Shown here: positions 1 to 10,477 of the stretch, one piece after another
Numbering within the stretch: the first letter of the stretch is position 1
Layout of the letters: each line of letters starts with the position of its first letter
From: Oceanimonas sp. GK1
GTDB taxonomy: Bacteria; Pseudomonadota; Gammaproteobacteria; Enterobacterales; Aeromonadaceae
Direction of reading: 5' to 3'
Length of the DNA: 64,000 nucleotides
Assembly: GCF_000243075.1 (NCBI RefSeq)
Contig: NC_016745.1
Coordinates: forward strand, 177,501-241,500
Notes under the pieces: model-generated
The model's input: the letters and a program-made list of their open reading frames with translations, nothing else
Databases searched by the model: none
What the model was told of the DNA's origin: nothing
Program-made: the position numbers and the translations under genes

Positions 1-983
1 TCAGCGATGCTGGCAGGCGGCCAGTTCTCCAGGCGCATGCCCAGAGACAAACCACGAGACGCCAACACGTCTTTAATCTCGGTAAGAGACTTTTTACCCA
101 GGTTGGGAGTCTTCAGCAGCTCCACCTCGGTACGCTGTACCAGATCACCAATGTAATGGATCGCTTCTGCCTTCAGACAGTTCGCAGAACGAACTGTCAG
201 TTCCAGATCGTCGACAGGACGCAGCAGGATAGGATCGAACTCAGGCTTGTCTTCTTTCTCTTCCGGCTCGCTGACGTCACGCAGATCCACGAAGGCTTCC
301 AGCTGTTCGGCCATGATAGTGGCCGCGCGGCGGATGGCTTCTTCCGGATCCAGGGTGCCGTTGGTCTCCATGTCGATAACCAGCTTGTCCAGGTCGGTAC
401 GCTGTTCAACACGGGCCGCCTCTACATTGTAGGCGATACGAACCACGGGGCTGTACGCCGCATCCAGCAGCAGGCGGCCAATCGGACGCTCGTCGTCTTC
501 GGTGTGGGCACGGGCGGAGGCAGGTACATAGCCCCGGCCACGCTGCACCTTAAGACGCATGCTGATGTCGGCGTCGTCCCCTGTCAGATGACAGATGACG
601 TGCTCTGGGTTAACGATCTCGACGTCATCACCATGGGTGATGTCGCCTGCAGTTACGGGACCTGCACCAGTTTTGGTCAGTGACAGGGTAACTTCGTCCT
701 TGCCTTCCAGCTTGATAGCAACCTCTTTGAGGTTGAGCAGGATTTCCAGAATATCTTCCTGGATACCTTCCTTGCTGCTGTACTCGTGCAGTACACCGTC
801 GAGTTCAACTTCGGTGATGGCACAGCCCGGCATGGAAGAAAGCAGAATACGACGCAGCGCATTACCCAATGTATGACCAAAGCCACGCTCCAGCGGCTCG
901 AGAGTCACTTTGGCATGAGTCTGGCTGACTTGTTCAATATCAACCAGACGCGGCTTAAGAAAATCTGTTACAGAACCCTGCAT
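1..983 (-). CDS. rpoA: DNA-directed RNA polymerase alpha subunit (3' end cut by window)
   Basis: This is the alpha subunit of RNA polymerase, which nucleates core assembly through its N-terminal domain and contacts UP elements and activators through its C-terminal domain. The reading frame starts [16 protein letters not shown] and stays open for 327 codons to the window edge, where it ends in ENWPPASIA. The E. coli protein is 329 residues and ends almost the same way, so only one or two codons plus the stop are missing. It is the last visible gene of the alpha operon, 24 bases after rpsD. rplQ would be expected next, outside the window. Confidence 0.97.
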   Translation of the reverse strand, partial: MQGSVTDFLKPRLVDIEQVSQTHAKVTLEPLERGFGHTLGNALRRILLSSMPGCAITEVELDGVLHEYSSKEGIQEDILEILLNLKEVAIKLEGKDEVTLSLTKTGAGPVTAGDITHGDDVEIVNPEHVICHLTGDDADISMRLKVQRGRGYVPASARAHTEDDERPIGRLLLDAAYSPVVRIAYNVEAARVEQRTDLDKLVIDMETNGTLDPEEAIRRAATIMAEQLEAFVDLRDVSEPEEKEDKPEFDPILLRPVDDLELTVRSANCLKAEAIHYIGDLVQRTEVELLKTPNLGKKSLTEIKDVLASRGLSLGMRLENWPPASIA

Positions 984-1007
984 TGTGTCCTCTCTTAGAA
1001 GCCAGCT

Positions 1008-1628
1008 TTACTTGGAGTAAAGCTCGACGATCAGCTGTTCGTTAATCTCGGCAGACAGGTCGCTACGCTCAGGCAGGCGCTTGTAGGTGCCTTGCATGTT
1101 GGTAGCGTCAACTTCTACCCAAGTCGGCTTTTCACGTTGACCGGACAGCTCCAGGGAAGCTTTGATCCGGGCTTGCTTCTTGGCCTTCTCGCGAACGCTG
1201 ACAACGTCTTCGGGAGAAACTTGGAAGGAAGGAATGTTAACAACCTGACCGTTTACCAGGATGGCCTTGTGGCTCACCAGCTGGCGAGACTCGGCGCGGG
1301 TAGCACCAAAGCCCATGCGGTATACGACGTTGTCCAGACGACCTTCCAGCAGCTGCAGCAGGTTCTCACCAGTGTTGCCTTTCAGGCGCGCAGCTTCTTT
1401 GTAGTAGTTGCGGAATTGCTTTTCCAGCACGCCGTAGATACGACGAACTTTCTGCTTTTCACGCAGCTGTACACCGTAGTCAGACAGACGGGGCTTGCGA
1501 GCGCCGTGCTGACCGGGTGCGGTATCAATTTTACACTTTGAATCAATCGCGCGAACACCTGACTTCAGGAAGAGGTCAGTGCCCTCACGACGGCTCAGTT
1601 TGAGCTTGGGACCCAGATATCTTGCCAT
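1008..1628 (-). CDS. rpsD: 30S ribosomal protein S4
   Basis: S4 is a primary 16S rRNA-binding protein that starts assembly of the 30S body. In E. coli it also represses its own alpha operon by binding the rpsM leader. The frame gives 206 residues, the usual length, starting [16 protein letters not shown]. The S4 RNA-binding domain lies at about residues 95-160 and contains [18 protein letters not shown]. It lies between rpsK and rpoA. The translational repression role is known for the family; here only a leader-like gap upstream of rpsM can be seen. Confidence 0.98.
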   Translation of the reverse strand: MARYLGPKLKLSRREGTDLFLKSGVRAIDSKCKIDTAPGQHGARKPRLSDYGVQLREKQKVRRIYGVLEKQFRNYYKEAARLKGNTGENLLQLLEGRLDNVVYRMGFGATRAESRQLVSHKAILVNGQVVNIPSFQVSPEDVVSVREKAKKQARIKASLELSGQREKPTWVEVDATNMQGTYKRLPERSDLSAEINEQLIVELYSK

Positions 1629-1658
1629 GTTCTTTCTCCAACTATCCTACAAGAAACG

Positions 1659-2051
1659 TTATACGCGGCGTTTCTTGGGAGGACGACAACCGTTGTGCGG
1701 GATGGGAGTCACATCGGTGATGTTGGTGATGCGGAAACCTGCCGCATTCAACGCACGGATGGATGACTCGCGGCCCGGACCCGGACCTTTAACCATTACT
1801 TCCAGGTTCTTCACACCGTATTCCTTGGCAATTTCACCGGCGCGCTCGGCAGCTACCTGAGCCGCGAACGGGGTGGACTTGCGGGAACCACGGAAACCTG
1901 AACCACCGGCAGTTGCCCAAGACAGAGCGTTACCCTGACGGTCAGTGATGGTTACGATGGTGTTGTTGAAAGAAGCATGAACGTGGGCGATACCGTCGCT
2001 CACCTGCTTTTTGACGCGCTTACGAGCGCTACGAGCCGGAGTTTTAGCCAT
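1659..2051 (-). CDS. rpsK: 30S ribosomal protein S11
   Basis: S11 sits on the 30S platform near the mRNA exit channel and helps hold the Shine-Dalgarno helix. The frame encodes 130 residues (E. coli has 129), starting [16 protein letters not shown] and ending in the conserved basic tail PPKKRRV. The central [19 protein letters not shown] segment is the family signature. It follows rpsM by 14 bases in the alpha operon. Confidence 0.98.
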   Translation of the reverse strand: MAKTPARSARKRVKKQVSDGIAHVHASFNNTIVTITDRQGNALSWATAGGSGFRGSRKSTPFAAQVAAERAGEIAKEYGVKNLEVMVKGPGPGRESSIRALNAAGFRITNITDVTPIPHNGCRPPKKRRV

Positions 2052-2065
2052 GATCTACCTTCCCG

Positions 2066-2422
2066 TTATTTCTTGATCGGTTTACGAGGACCTTTGCGCG
2101 TACGCGCGTTGGTCTTGGTGCGCTGACCGCGAACGGGGAGGCTGCGACGATGACGCAGGCCACGGTAACAACCCAGGTCCATCAGACGCTTGATGTTCAT
2201 GGAAACTTCGCGACGCAGGTCACCTTCAACGGTGAACTTGGCCACTTGCTCACGCAGAGATTCTACCTGAGCTTCATCCAATTCTTTAATTTTCACATTC
2301 TCGGCGATACCGGCTGCGGCACAAATGGCCTTGGAGCGGGTACGACCGACGCCATAAATAGCGGTCAAAGCGATGACGGCATGTTTATGGTCAGGAATGT
2401 TAATGCCAGCGATACGGGCCAC
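2066..2422 (-). CDS. rpsM: 30S ribosomal protein S13
   Basis: S13 forms part of the 30S head, contacts the P-site tRNA and makes the B1 bridges to the 50S subunit. The frame encodes 118 residues, the normal length, starting [19 protein letters not shown]. It ends in the basic extension [15 protein letters not shown] that reaches toward tRNA. It is the first gene of the alpha operon, preceded by a 146-base gap after rpmJ that holds a hairpin and may be the S4-responsive leader. Confidence 0.98.
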   Translation of the reverse strand: MARIAGINIPDHKHAVIALTAIYGVGRTRSKAICAAAGIAENVKIKELDEAQVESLREQVAKFTVEGDLRREVSMNIKRLMDLGCYRGLRHRRSLPVRGQRTKTNARTRKGPRKPIKK

Positions 2423-2568
2423 TATGCACTCCTACATATTAACGAATAAAAAGCCATTACAAAGCCCGTCGAGGATACGTAATGGCTGAACTTTCACCTA
2501 ACGAAGGTGGCTGGCTACTTTAGCCAGCCTGCCTTCAATTTTCAAGCTAAACCGTAACTTTTTTAACC
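2423..2568 (-). promoter_or_regulatory. Alpha operon leader region with hairpin (candidate S4 target)
   Basis: This 146-base gap between rpmJ and rpsM is long compared with the tight spacing elsewhere in the operons. It contains an exact 8-base-pair stem (GGCTGGCT 2509-2516 with AGCCAGCC 2522-2529, five-base loop) not followed by a T-run. In E. coli the equivalent gap holds the pseudoknot bound by S4. I did not establish a pseudoknot here, so the S4 role is by position only. Confidence 0.4.
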
Positions 2569-2685
2569 TTAACCCTGGCGCTGCTTGTGCTTGGGGTCAG
2601 AGGTGCAGATCACGCGGATCACGCCGTGACGCTTGATGATCTTGCAGTTACGGCAAATAGCCTTAACGGAAGCACGGACTTTCAT
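2569..2685 (-). CDS. rpmJ: 50S ribosomal protein L36
   Basis: L36 is the smallest 50S protein and stabilises 23S rRNA near the peptidyl-transferase side. The 38-codon frame starts [15 protein letters not shown] and ends PKHKQRQG, which matches the E. coli form in length and ends. The zinc ribbon ligands Cys11, Cys14, Cys27 and His33 are present, so this is the zinc-binding (C+) version. It closes the spc operon 26 bases after secY. Confidence 0.96.
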   Translation of the reverse strand: MKVRASVKAICRNCKIIKRHGVIRVICTSDPKHKQRQG

Positions 2686-2711
2686 TGCTTAACTCCGTAA
2701 ATAACCGAACC

Positions 2712-4043
2712 TTAACGGTTGTAACCCTTCAGGTTCGCTTTTCTCAGGACATCGCCATACTGATGAGACATCATGTGGGTTTGCACCTGAGCCATGAAAT
2801 CCATGATGACGACCACAATAATTAACAGCGAGGTTCCGCCAAAGTAAAACTGGACGTTCCAGGCTGTCATCAGGAACTGTGGAACCAGACAGATAAAGGT
2901 AATGTACAGGGCACCGACCAGGGTCAGGCGAGTCATTACTTTATCAATGTAGCGCGCTGTCTGTTCACCCGGGCGAATACCCGGAATGAAGGCACCGCTC
3001 TTCTTCAGGTTGTCTGCCGTCTCGCGCGGATTAAACACCAGCGCGGTATAGAAGAAACAGAAGAAGATGATGGCAGCGGCATACAACATTACGTACAGCG
3101 GCTGGCCGGGTTGCAGCGTGAGCGAGAGCTCCTGCAGCAGGTTGGCAAACCACCCTTCGCCCTGACCGAACCAAGAGGCCACGGTACCCGGGAAAAGAAT
3201 AATGCTGGATGCAAAAATCGCTGGAATAACCCCCGCCATGTTCACTTTCAGGGGCAGGTGTGTACTCTGTGCCGCGAACACCTGGCGGCCCTGTTGACGC
3301 TTGGCATAGTTCACCACAATGCGGCGTTGGCCACGCTCAACAAACACCACGAAATAGGTCACGGCAAACACGATCACGGCCAGCAGCAACAGCAACAGAA
3401 TGTGCAATTCCCCCTGACGCGCCTGCTCTGCCGTGGCACCGATGGCCGAAGGCAGACCGGCAACAATACCCGTGAAAATAATCAACGAGATACCATTACC
3501 AATGCCCCGCTCGGTAATCTGCTCACCCAACCACATCAAAAACATGGTACCGGTGACCAGGCTCACCACTGCCGTAAAGTAGAAAGCGAGCCCTGGGTTT
3601 ATCACCAGGCCCGGCATCATGTTCGGCAGACCGGTGGCAATACCGATGGCCTGAATGGTGCCCAGAACCAGCGTGCCATACCGGGTATACTGACTGATTT
3701 TGCGGCGGCCCGCTTCACCTTCCTTCTTGAGCTCGGCCAAGGGAGGGTGAACCACAGTCAGCAGCTGGATGATAATGGACGCAGAAATATACGGCATTAT
3801 CCCCAGCGCCAGTATGGACGCTCGTTCCAGAGCGCCACCACTGAACATGTTGAACATTTCAATGATGGTGCCCTGTTGTTGCTGGAACAAGTCGGCAAGT
3901 ACGGCGGCGTCAATACCAGGAATAGGCACATAGGAGCCGGCGCGGAACACGACAATCGCGATCAGAACGAAAAGCAGACGGCTTTTCAGTTCACTCAGCC
4001 CGCCCTGTGCGTTTTTAGCTTCTAATCCTGGTTTCTTGGCCAT
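2712..4043 (-). CDS. secY: Preprotein translocase subunit SecY
   Basis: SecY is the channel-forming inner-membrane subunit of the SecYEG translocon. The 443-residue frame has the family's usual length and ten hydrophobic segments. It starts [20 protein letters not shown], followed by a first membrane segment ending before [11 protein letters not shown]. The cytoplasmic loop [20 protein letters not shown] and the segment [22 protein letters not shown] are SecY hallmarks. It follows rplO by 8 bases, the standard spc operon position. Confidence 0.98.
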   Translation of the reverse strand: MAKKPGLEAKNAQGGLSELKSRLLFVLIAIVVFRAGSYVPIPGIDAAVLADLFQQQQGTIIEMFNMFSGGALERASILALGIMPYISASIIIQLLTVVHPPLAELKKEGEAGRRKISQYTRYGTLVLGTIQAIGIATGLPNMMPGLVINPGLAFYFTAVVSLVTGTMFLMWLGEQITERGIGNGISLIIFTGIVAGLPSAIGATAEQARQGELHILLLLLLAVIVFAVTYFVVFVERGQRRIVVNYAKRQQGRQVFAAQSTHLPLKVNMAGVIPAIFASSIILFPGTVASWFGQGEGWFANLLQELSLTLQPGQPLYVMLYAAAIIFFCFFYTALVFNPRETADNLKKSGAFIPGIRPGEQTARYIDKVMTRLTLVGALYITFICLVPQFLMTAWNVQFYFGGTSLLIIVVVIMDFMAQVQTHMMSHQYGDVLRKANLKGYNR

Positions 4044-4051
4044 AGTACTTA

Positions 4052-4486
4052 TTATTCCTCGATTTTTCCGCCGGCGGCTTCAATGGCAGCACGGGCACCT
4101 TTGGTGACACCCAGGCCGACCACAGTCACTTGACGGTCAATGGTACCGGACAGAACGACCTTGGCAAACTGGATGTTCTTGGTCAGAACGCCAGCCTGCT
4201 TCAGGGTGTTCAGATCCACCACGTCGCCTTCAACTTTCGCCAGTTCACTCAGACGGACTTCGGCACTGACCAGAGACTTGCGCGAAGTAAAACCAAACTT
4301 CGGCAGACGCTGTTTCAGCGGCATCTGACCGCCTTCAAAACCATTGCGAACCTTACCACCGGAACGGGACTTTTGACCCTTGTGGCCGCGGCCGCCGGTC
4401 TTGCCCAGACCGGAACCGATACCACGGCCTACGCGCTTGGCGGAAGGCTTGGAGCCGGCGGCAGGAGACAGAGTATTCAAACGCAT
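4052..4486 (-). CDS. rplO: 50S ribosomal protein L15
   Basis: L15 is a late-assembly 50S protein that threads a long extension into 23S rRNA. The frame encodes 144 residues, as in E. coli, starting [20 protein letters not shown]. The glycine- and arginine-rich N-terminal stretch [20 protein letters not shown] is the family signature. The gene lies 4 bases after rpmD and 8 bases before secY. Confidence 0.98.
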   Translation of the reverse strand: MRLNTLSPAAGSKPSAKRVGRGIGSGLGKTGGRGHKGQKSRSGGKVRNGFEGGQMPLKQRLPKFGFTSRKSLVSAEVRLSELAKVEGDVVDLNTLKQAGVLTKNIQFAKVVLSGTIDRQVTVVGLGVTKGARAAIEAAGGKIEE

Positions 4487-4490
4487 GCGA

Positions 4491-4673
4491 TTACTCCTCT
4501 ACCTTAACCATGTAGTAAACCTGATTGATCATACCGCGTACGCAAGCTGTGTCTTCCAGCTCAACGGTGTGACCAATGCGACGCAGACCGAGGCCACGCA
4601 GCGTTGCCTTGTGCTTAGGCAGACGGCCGATGGAGCTACGAGTCTGAGTAACTTTTACAGTCTTGTTAGCCAT
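4491..4673 (-). CDS. rpmD: 50S ribosomal protein L30
   Basis: L30 is a small 50S protein. The 60-residue frame starts [19 protein letters not shown] and carries the conserved [17 protein letters not shown] segment; E. coli L30 has 59 residues. It lies 6 bases after rpsE and 4 bases before rplO in the spc operon. Confidence 0.97.
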   Translation of the reverse strand: MANKTVKVTQTRSSIGRLPKHKATLRGLGLRRIGHTVELEDTACVRGMINQVYYMVKVEE

Positions 4674-4679
4674 GGCGCA

Positions 4680-5180
4680 TTACCCCAGAATTTCGTCAAC
4701 GCTCAGACCACGCTTGGCAGCGACCTGCTCGGGCGACTTCATATGAGCCAGAGCGTCGATGGTAGCGCGAACTACGTTGTTCGGGTTGGTGGAACCGTAG
4801 GTCTTGGCCAGCACGTTGTGCACGCCAGCCACTTCCAGAACGGCGCGCATGGCGCCACCGGCGATGATACCGGTACCCTCGGAAGCGGGCTGCATGTACA
4901 CGTTGGAGCCAGAGTGACGACCCTTGACCGGGTGGAACAGGGTGCCGTTGTTCAGGCCAACGGTACACATGTTACGACGAGCCTGTTCCATCGCCTTTTG
5001 AATGGCGGCGGGTACTTCACGGGCCTTGCCGTAACCAAAACCAACGCGACCGTTACCGTCACCTACCACTGTCAGTGCAGTGAAGGAGAAGATACGACCA
5101 CCTTTTACCACTTTTGATACACGGTTTACTGCAATGAGCTTTTCCTGCAGTTCACCGGCTTGAGCTTCGATTTTTGCCAT
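4680..5180 (-). CDS. rpsE: 30S ribosomal protein S5
   Basis: S5 lies at the mRNA entry of the 30S subunit and affects decoding fidelity. I chose the ATG giving [20 protein letters not shown] (166 residues, E. coli 167). The in-frame GTG four codons upstream lies inside the ribosome binding site GGTGGAG that serves this ATG. The double-stranded-RNA-binding fold (about residues 10-75) and the [20 protein letters not shown] loop are present. Confidence 0.97.
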   Translation of the reverse strand: MAKIEAQAGELQEKLIAVNRVSKVVKGGRIFSFTALTVVGDGNGRVGFGYGKAREVPAAIQKAMEQARRNMCTVGLNNGTLFHPVKGRHSGSNVYMQPASEGTGIIAGGAMRAVLEVAGVHNVLAKTYGSTNPNNVVRATIDALAHMKSPEQVAAKRGLSVDEILG

Positions 5181-5194
5181 TTTCGACTCCACCC

Positions 5195-5548
5195 TTAGAA
5201 CTGAAGACCAGCTTCACGGGCAGCAGCAGCCAGAGCGGCTACACGACCGTGATATTGGAAACCGGAACGGTCAAAAGCGACCTCTTTAACACCTTTCTCG
5301 AGCGCACGCTCAGCGATGATTTTACCGATCAGCGCGGCGGCATCGATGTTACCGGTGTACTTCACCTGTTCGCGAACAGACTTCTCGACGGTAGACGCGG
5401 AAGCCAGAACAGCGGTGCTGTTCGGTGCAATAACCTGGGCATAGATGTGGCGCGGAGTACGGTGAACCACCAGGCGAGTAGCACCCAGTTCCAGCATCTT
5501 TTTGCGTGCTTTAGTAGCACGGCGGATACGAGCTGCTTTTTTGTCCAT
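5195..5548 (-). CDS. rplR: 50S ribosomal protein L18
   Basis: L18 binds 5S rRNA together with L5 and L25. The 117-residue frame matches the usual length, starting [18 protein letters not shown] and ending [14 protein letters not shown]. The basic N-terminus and the [12 protein letters not shown] segment are typical of the family. It follows rplF by 9 bases. Confidence 0.97.
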   Translation of the reverse strand: MDKKAARIRRATKARKKMLELGATRLVVHRTPRHIYAQVIAPNSTAVLASASTVEKSVREQVKYTGNIDAAALIGKIIAERALEKGVKEVAFDRSGFQYHGRVAALAAAAREAGLQF

Positions 5549-5557
5549 AGTGTTACC

Positions 5558-6091
5558 TTACTTCTTCTTAGCCTCTTTGCTGCGAACCTGTTCACCAAAG
5601 TAGCGAACACCCTTGCCCTTGTAGGGCTCCGGCTTGCGGTACGCACGAATGTTGGCAGCAACCTGGCCGATCAGCTGCTTGTCGGCAGACTTGAGAACGA
5701 TCTCAGTCTGGGACGGACATTCAGCGGATACACCTTCAGGCAGCGCATGCTCAACCGGATGAGAGAAACCCAGAGACAGGGCAACGGCGTTGCCTTTCAT
5801 CTGAGCACGATAGCCCACACCAACCAGCTGCAGCTTACGCTCGAAGCCTTGGGTAACACCGATAACCATGTTGTTGACCAGAGCACGGGCGGTACCGGCC
5901 TGGGCATTGGCGCCGGCCACGTTTTCGCGCGGGGCAAAGGTCAACTGGTTGTCGTTCTGGCTGATTTCAACAGCAGCATTGAGGGTACGATTCAGCGTAC
6001 CTTTGCCGCCCTTGATGGTAATTTCCTGACCGTTCAACGTCACTTCTACGCCGGCAGGAATTTCGATAGGTGCCTTAGCAACGCGAGACAT
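5558..6091 (-). CDS. rplF: 50S ribosomal protein L6
   Basis: L6 lies near the sarcin-ricin loop and supports elongation-factor binding. The frame is 177 residues, as in E. coli, starting [18 protein letters not shown]. It shows the two repeated alpha/beta domains, with the C-terminal signature [18 protein letters not shown] near residues 153-170. Confidence 0.98.
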   Translation of the reverse strand: MSRVAKAPIEIPAGVEVTLNGQEITIKGGKGTLNRTLNAAVEISQNDNQLTFAPRENVAGANAQAGTARALVNNMVIGVTQGFERKLQLVGVGYRAQMKGNAVALSLGFSHPVEHALPEGVSAECPSQTEIVLKSADKQLIGQVAANIRAYRKPEPYKGKGVRYFGEQVRSKEAKKK

Positions 6092-6100
6092 ATCTACTCC

Positions 6101-6493
6101 TTAAGCAACGTAGCAGATGATCTCACCACCCATACCGGCTTTACGCGCGGCACGGTCGGTCATCACACCTTGAGACGTGGAAACGATGGCCACACCCATG
6201 CCGGCCATTACTTTCGGCAGCTCGTCGCGCTTCTTGTAGATGCGCAGACCGGGGCGGCTTACACGCTGCAGCAGTTCAACCACGGGGGCGTCCTGGAAAT
6301 ACTTCAGAGTAACTTCCAGTTCGGCCTTGGTGTCACCGGATACAGCGTAGTCAGTGATATAACCTTCTTCTTTCAGGACCTTGGCAATCGCTACCTTGAC
6401 CTTGGAGGAAGGCATGGAGACAGCAACTTTGTTGGCTGCCTGACCGTTGCGGATGCGGGTCAGCATATCCGCGATCGGATCTTGCATGCTCAT
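6101..6493 (-). CDS. rpsH: 30S ribosomal protein S8
   Basis: S8 binds helix 21 of 16S rRNA. In E. coli it is also the translational repressor of the spc operon, acting at the rplE start. The 130-residue frame starts [20 protein letters not shown] and ends with the conserved [11 protein letters not shown]. No S8 target structure was worked out here. Confidence 0.98.
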   Translation of the reverse strand: MSMQDPIADMLTRIRNGQAANKVAVSMPSSKVKVAIAKVLKEEGYITDYAVSGDTKAELEVTLKYFQDAPVVELLQRVSRPGLRIYKKRDELPKVMAGMGVAIVSTSQGVMTDRAARKAGMGGEIICYVA

Positions 6494-6515
6494 TGTGTAT
6501 TACTCCCGTGTTCGC

Positions 6516-6821
6516 TTACCAAGAAGCCTTCTTCAGGCCCGGAATTTCACCCTTCATCATCAGTTCGCGCACCTTGATGCGGCTCAGGCCGAACTTCCGC
6601 AGGAAACCATGCGGACGACCAGTGATGTTGCAGCGGTTACGCTGACGAGAGGGGCTTGCGTCACGGGGCAGTTGCTGCAGCTTGAGCACCGCATCCCAAC
6701 GGTCTTCATCAGAAGTCTTAACGTCGGAAATGATGTCTTTCAGTGCCTGACGCTTGACTGCGTATTTGGCAGCCAGCTTTGCGCGCTTGACTTCGCGAGC
6801 TTTCATTGATTGTTTTGCCAT
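6516..6821 (-). CDS. rpsN: 30S ribosomal protein S14
   Basis: S14 is part of the 30S head. The 101-residue frame starts [20 protein letters not shown] and contains [20 protein letters not shown]. The length and the lack of CxxC pairs show the long zinc-free form, as in E. coli. It lies between rplE and rpsH in the spc operon. Confidence 0.98.
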   Translation of the reverse strand: MAKQSMKAREVKRAKLAAKYAVKRQALKDIISDVKTSDEDRWDAVLKLQQLPRDASPSRQRNRCNITGRPHGFLRKFGLSRIKVRELMMKGEIPGLKKASW

Positions 6822-6832
6822 AACCCTACACC

Positions 6833-7372
6833 TTACTTACGGAATGGGAAGTCAAAGGCAGCCAGCAGAGCACGACCTTCTTCGTCTGACTGGGCAGTGG
6901 TAGTGATGGTGATATCCAGACCACGTACACGATCTACCTTGTCATAATCGATTTCAGGGAAAATGATTTGCTCACGCACGCCCATGGAGTAGTTACCACG
7001 ACCATCGAACGACTTAGGGTTCAGGCCACGGAAGTCACGAATCCGGGGAATAGAGATGCAAATCAGACGCTCCAGGAACTCCCACATACGCTCGCCGCGC
7101 AGAGTTACTTTACAACCAATGGGGTAGCCTTCACGGATTTTGAAGCCAGCAACGGATTTACGAGCTTTGGTGACCAGCGGCTTTTGACCGGAAATGGCAG
7201 CCAGATCGGCAGCAGCATTATCCAGGATCTTTTTATCAGCCAGCGCTTCACCCACACCCATGTTCAGGGTGATTTTCTCAATCCGAGGGACTTGCATGAT
7301 AGACTTGTACCCGAACTGGCTCATCAGTTCTTTTACTACATTTTCGTTGTAGTAATCATGCAGTTTCGCCAT
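6833..7372 (-). CDS. rplE: 50S ribosomal protein L5
   Basis: L5 binds 5S rRNA and contacts the P-site tRNA elbow. I took the ATG giving [19 protein letters not shown] (179 residues, the E. coli length). A start four codons upstream would add the residues MEYT, which E. coli L5 lacks. The conserved [18 protein letters not shown] segment is near residues 128-145. Confidence 0.97.
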   Translation of the reverse strand: MAKLHDYYNENVVKELMSQFGYKSIMQVPRIEKITLNMGVGEALADKKILDNAAADLAAISGQKPLVTKARKSVAGFKIREGYPIGCKVTLRGERMWEFLERLICISIPRIRDFRGLNPKSFDGRGNYSMGVREQIIFPEIDYDKVDRVRGLDITITTTAQSDEEGRALLAAFDFPFRK

Positions 7373-7384
7373 CGTATACTCCAA

Positions 7385-7702
7385 TTACTTCACAAGTTCG
7401 CCGGTGGATTTGAAGAAACGGACTTTCTTGCCGTCTTCAATCCGGAAACCTACGCGGTCAGCCTTGCCAGAGGCAGAGTTGAACAGCGCTACGTTAGAAA
7501 CGTCAATCGGTGCTTCCAGGTCGATAATACCGCCAGCCTGACCCAGTTGGGGCACGGGCTTCTGGTGCTTCTTGACCATGTTGATACCAGAGACGATTAC
7601 CTTACCTTCCTCGGTCAGGACCTTGGTGACAGTGCCACGCTTGCCCTTGTCCTTGCCGGTAAGAATGATGACTTCGTCATCGCGACGGATTTTTGCTGCC
7701 AT
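7385..7702 (-). CDS. rplX: 50S ribosomal protein L24
   Basis: L24 is one of the proteins that starts 50S assembly. The chosen ATG gives [20 protein letters not shown] (105 residues, E. coli 104). The 13-codon extension further upstream would overlap the end of rplN and has no counterpart in E. coli. The KOW motif lies at about residues 6-33. Confidence 0.97.
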   Translation of the reverse strand: MAAKIRRDDEVIILTGKDKGKRGTVTKVLTEEGKVIVSGINMVKKHQKPVPQLGQAGGIIDLEAPIDVSNVALFNSASGKADRVGFRIEDGKKVRFFKSTGELVK

Positions 7703-7712
7703 CGTTGACTCC

Positions 7713-8081
7713 TTACAGTACTTCCGGTGCCAGTGAAACAATCTTCATGAACTTCTCAGAACGAAGCTCACGAGTCACCGGGCCAAAAATACGAGTACCG
7801 ATCGGCTGGTGATTGTTGTTAAGAATCACGGCCGCATTACGGTCGAAACGGATGACAGAGCCGTCCGGACGACGAACGCCTTTACGGGTGCGAACGACCA
7901 CCGCGTTCATTACATCACCTTTTTTAACCTTACCGCGCGGAATTGCTTCCTTGACGGTAACTTTGATGATGTCGCCGATGCCGGCGTAACGGCGGTGCGA
8001 ACCACCCAGGACCTTAATACACATTACGCTGCGCGCGCCGGAGTTGTCGGCCACGTCCAGCATACTTTGCATTTGGATCAT
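7713..8081 (-). CDS. rplN: 50S ribosomal protein L14
   Basis: L14 lies at the subunit interface and forms bridge B8. The frame encodes 122 residues, one fewer than in E. coli, starting [20 protein letters not shown]. The family signature around [20 protein letters not shown] is present. It is the first gene of the spc operon, downstream of the extended -10 promoter at 8153-8161. Confidence 0.98.
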   Translation of the reverse strand: MIQMQSMLDVADNSGARSVMCIKVLGGSHRRYAGIGDIIKVTVKEAIPRGKVKKGDVMNAVVVRTRKGVRRPDGSVIRFDRNAAVILNNNHQPIGTRIFGPVTRELRSEKFMKIVSLAPEVL

Positions 8082-8152
8082 GTTAGTGCTCCGCTAAAAT
8101 TACTACGTTAAAACCCCTTTCAGGGCATGTTGGCTGCCAAAGAAGGCGCGGC

Positions 8153-8161
8153 ATTATAGCA
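8153..8161 (-). promoter_or_regulatory. Extended -10 promoter for the spc operon
   Basis: Read on the minus strand, TGCTATAAT gives a perfect TATAAT with the extended TGn motif, about 70 bases before the rplN start and just after the S10 operon terminator. No good -35 hexamer is present at 16-18 bases, which fits an extended -10 promoter. E. coli also starts the spc operon in this gap. Confidence 0.7.
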
Positions 8162-8185
8162 CCGCCAAATGCGAAAGGGTAGCGT

Positions 8186-8217
8186 AAAAAACAAACGGCC
8201 CATCGCTGGGCCGTTTG
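8186..8217 (-). terminator. Intrinsic terminator of the S10 operon
   Basis: On the minus strand an exact 11-base-pair stem (CAAACGGCCCA with TGGGCCGTTTG, loop GCGA) is followed directly by six T. It lies 24 bases after the rpsQ stop, so it ends S10 operon transcription before the spc promoter. Confidence 0.9.
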
Positions 8218-8241
8218 ACCGGGTTAGTATATCAGAGAACG

Positions 8242-8502
8242 TTAGGCCTTGACCGGACGCTCAATGATTTTTACCAGGGTCCAGGACTTGGTCTTGGACA
8301 GAGGACGGCATTCGCGAATGGTCACGACGTCGCCGGCCTTGCACTCGTTGTTCTCGTCATGAACGTGCAGTTTGGTAGTACGCTTGATGTACTTCCCGTA
8401 GATCGGGTGTTTCACGAAGCGGTTGATAGCCACAGTGATGGACTTGTCCATCTTGTCGCTGACTACACGGCCCTGCAGAGTACGAATGTTTTGTTCGCTC
8501 AT
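8242..8502 (-). CDS. rpsQ: 30S ribosomal protein S17
   Basis: S17 is a primary 16S rRNA-binding protein of the 30S body. The chosen ATG gives [20 protein letters not shown] (86 residues, E. coli 84). A longer in-frame start would overlap the end of rpmC. The OB-fold segment [20 protein letters not shown] is conserved. It is the last gene of the S10 operon and is followed by the intrinsic terminator. Confidence 0.97.
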   Translation of the reverse strand: MSEQNIRTLQGRVVSDKMDKSITVAINRFVKHPIYGKYIKRTTKLHVHDENNECKAGDVVTIRECRPLSKTKSWTLVKIIERPVKA

Positions 8503-8503
8503 C

Positions 8504-8695
8504 TTAGGCACCTGCCTTTTCATTCAGAACAGTCTTCACACGCGCGATGTCGCGACGTACCGTTTTGAGGTTGTGAGTCTGAGCCAGCTGGCCAGTGCTC
8601 GCTTGCATGCGCAGGTTGAACTGTTCGCGCAGCAGACCCAGCAGTTCCTGGTTCAGCTCTTCAACACTCTTCTCACGCAGATCTTGTGCTTTCAT
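8504..8695 (-). CDS. rpmC: 50S ribosomal protein L29
   Basis: L29 lies at the polypeptide exit of the 50S subunit, next to the trigger factor and SRP docking site. The ATG chosen gives [20 protein letters not shown] (63 residues, the E. coli length). It overlaps the rplP stop by one base (TGATG), which suggests translational coupling. The all-helical [14 protein letters not shown] segment is typical. Confidence 0.97.
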   Translation of the reverse strand: MKAQDLREKSVEELNQELLGLLREQFNLRMQASTGQLAQTHNLKTVRRDIARVKTVLNEKAGA

Positions 8696-9108
8696 CACAT
8701 CACCGTCCGAGTTACAAAAGTGGTTCTAACGGGCAGTTTGGCAGCAGCCAGGGCGAAGGCTTCGCGAGCCAGCGCTTCCGGTACACCATCCATTTCGTAC
8801 AGAACACGACCCGGCTGGATCTGTGCTACCCAGTACTCCACGTTACCCTTACCTTTACCCATACGTACTTCCAGGGGCTTTTCGGTAATCGGCTTGTCCG
8901 GGAAGATACGGATCCAGATCTTGCCTTGACGCTTGACGTGACGAGTCATGGCACGACGCGCTGCTTCGATCTGACGAGCAGTGATACGTCCACGAGTGGT
9001 CGCTTTCAGACCAAAGGAACCAAAGGATACCTGGTTGCCTGAGGTCGCCACACCGCGGTTACGGCCTTTGTGGACTTTACGGAATTTCGTACGTTTTGGT
9101 TGCAACAT
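8695..9108 (-). CDS. rplP: 50S ribosomal protein L16
   Basis: L16 helps form the A-site tRNA binding region of the 50S subunit. The frame encodes 137 residues (E. coli 136), starting [19 protein letters not shown]. The segment [20 protein letters not shown] is the family signature. Its stop codon overlaps the rpmC start. Confidence 0.98.
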   Translation of the reverse strand: MLQPKRTKFRKVHKGRNRGVATSGNQVSFGSFGLKATTRGRITARQIEAARRAMTRHVKRQGKIWIRIFPDKPITEKPLEVRMGKGKGNVEYWVAQIQPGRVLYEMDGVPEALAREAFALAAAKLPVRTTFVTRTVM

Positions 9109-9120
9109 GTCCGAGTCTCC

Positions 9121-9816
9121 TTACTTACCGCGGCCTTTGCGCTTGGGCTTGGACGGGGCTTGCGGCTCCTGGGCAACGGCTTGCAGGCCGCCCAGTACCT
9201 CACCCTTGAAGATCCAAACCTTTACGCCGATGATGCCGTAAGTGGTAGATGCTTCAGAAGTTGCGTAGTCGATGTCGGCACGCAGGGTGTGCAGAGGCAC
9301 ACGACCTTCACGGTACCATTCGGTACGCGCGATTTCAGCGCCGCCCAGACGACCGCTCACTTCTACCTTGATGCCCTTGGCGCCAATGCGCATGGCGTTC
9401 TGAACCGCGCGCTTCATGGCACGACGGAACATTACGCGACGCTCCAGCTGGGAAGCGATAGAATCGGCAACCAGCTGACCGTCGAGCTCAGGCTTACGCA
9501 CTTCGGAAATGTTGATCTGAGCAGGTACGCCAGCCAGTTTGGCGACGTGCTTGCGCAGTTTTTCAACGTCTTCGCCTTTCTTGCCGATCACCACGCCGGG
9601 ACGAGCAGTGTGAATGGTCACACGGATGCTCTTGGCCGGACGCTCGATCACGACGCGAGAAACGGAGGCGTTCTTCAGTTCCTTGTTCAGGAACTGACGT
9701 ACCTGAAAATCGCTGTGCAGGTTGTCAGCGAAGTCCTTGGTATTCGCAAACCAGGTCGAATTAAAAGGCTTGGTGATACCTAAGCGAATACCATTCGGGT
9801 GTACTTTCTGGCCCAT
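9121..9816 (-). CDS. rpsC: 30S ribosomal protein S3
   Basis: S3 lines the mRNA entry channel and has helicase-like function on the 30S subunit. The frame encodes 231 residues (E. coli 233), starting [20 protein letters not shown]. The KH domain motif [20 protein letters not shown] lies near residues 75-95. The C-terminal tail is basic and proline-rich ([12 protein letters not shown]). Confidence 0.98.
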   Translation of the reverse strand: MGQKVHPNGIRLGITKPFNSTWFANTKDFADNLHSDFQVRQFLNKELKNASVSRVVIERPAKSIRVTIHTARPGVVIGKKGEDVEKLRKHVAKLAGVPAQINISEVRKPELDGQLVADSIASQLERRVMFRRAMKRAVQNAMRIGAKGIKVEVSGRLGGAEIARTEWYREGRVPLHTLRADIDYATSEASTTYGIIGVKVWIFKGEVLGGLQAVAQEPQAPSKPKRKGRGK

Positions 9817-9834
9817 TGCTTGTCTCCTAGCCTC

Positions 9835-10167
9835 TTAGCGGTCGGACACAACCACAGTGATGTGGCTGGTACGCTTCATGATACGGTCCGCGCGGCCCTT
9901 GGCACGAGGACGAATACGCTTCATGGTGGGACCTTCGTCAACGAAGATCTTGGTCACCTTCAGCTCATCGATATCCGCACCTTCGTTGTGCTCGGCATTA
10001 GCAATGGCAGATTCCAGTACCTTCTTGACCAGAACGGCAGCCTTTTTCGGGCTGAACGCCAGGACATTCAGTGCCTTGTCTACGGACAAGCCGCGAACTT
10101 GATCGGCTACCAGGCGCGCCTTCTGGGCAGAAGTACGAGCAAAGCGGTGTTTAGCTATAGCTTCCAT
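9835..10167 (-). CDS. rplV: 50S ribosomal protein L22
   Basis: L22 lines the peptide exit tunnel through its long beta hairpin, whose mutation gives macrolide resistance in other bacteria. The frame has 110 residues, starting [20 protein letters not shown]. The hairpin segment [18 protein letters not shown] lies at about residues 78-95 and appears intact. Confidence 0.98.
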   Translation of the reverse strand: MEAIAKHRFARTSAQKARLVADQVRGLSVDKALNVLAFSPKKAAVLVKKVLESAIANAEHNEGADIDELKVTKIFVDEGPTMKRIRPRAKGRADRIMKRTSHITVVVSDR

Positions 10168-10177
10168 CTTTTACCCC

Positions 10178-10474
<297 letters not shown>

Positions 10475-10477
10475 CTA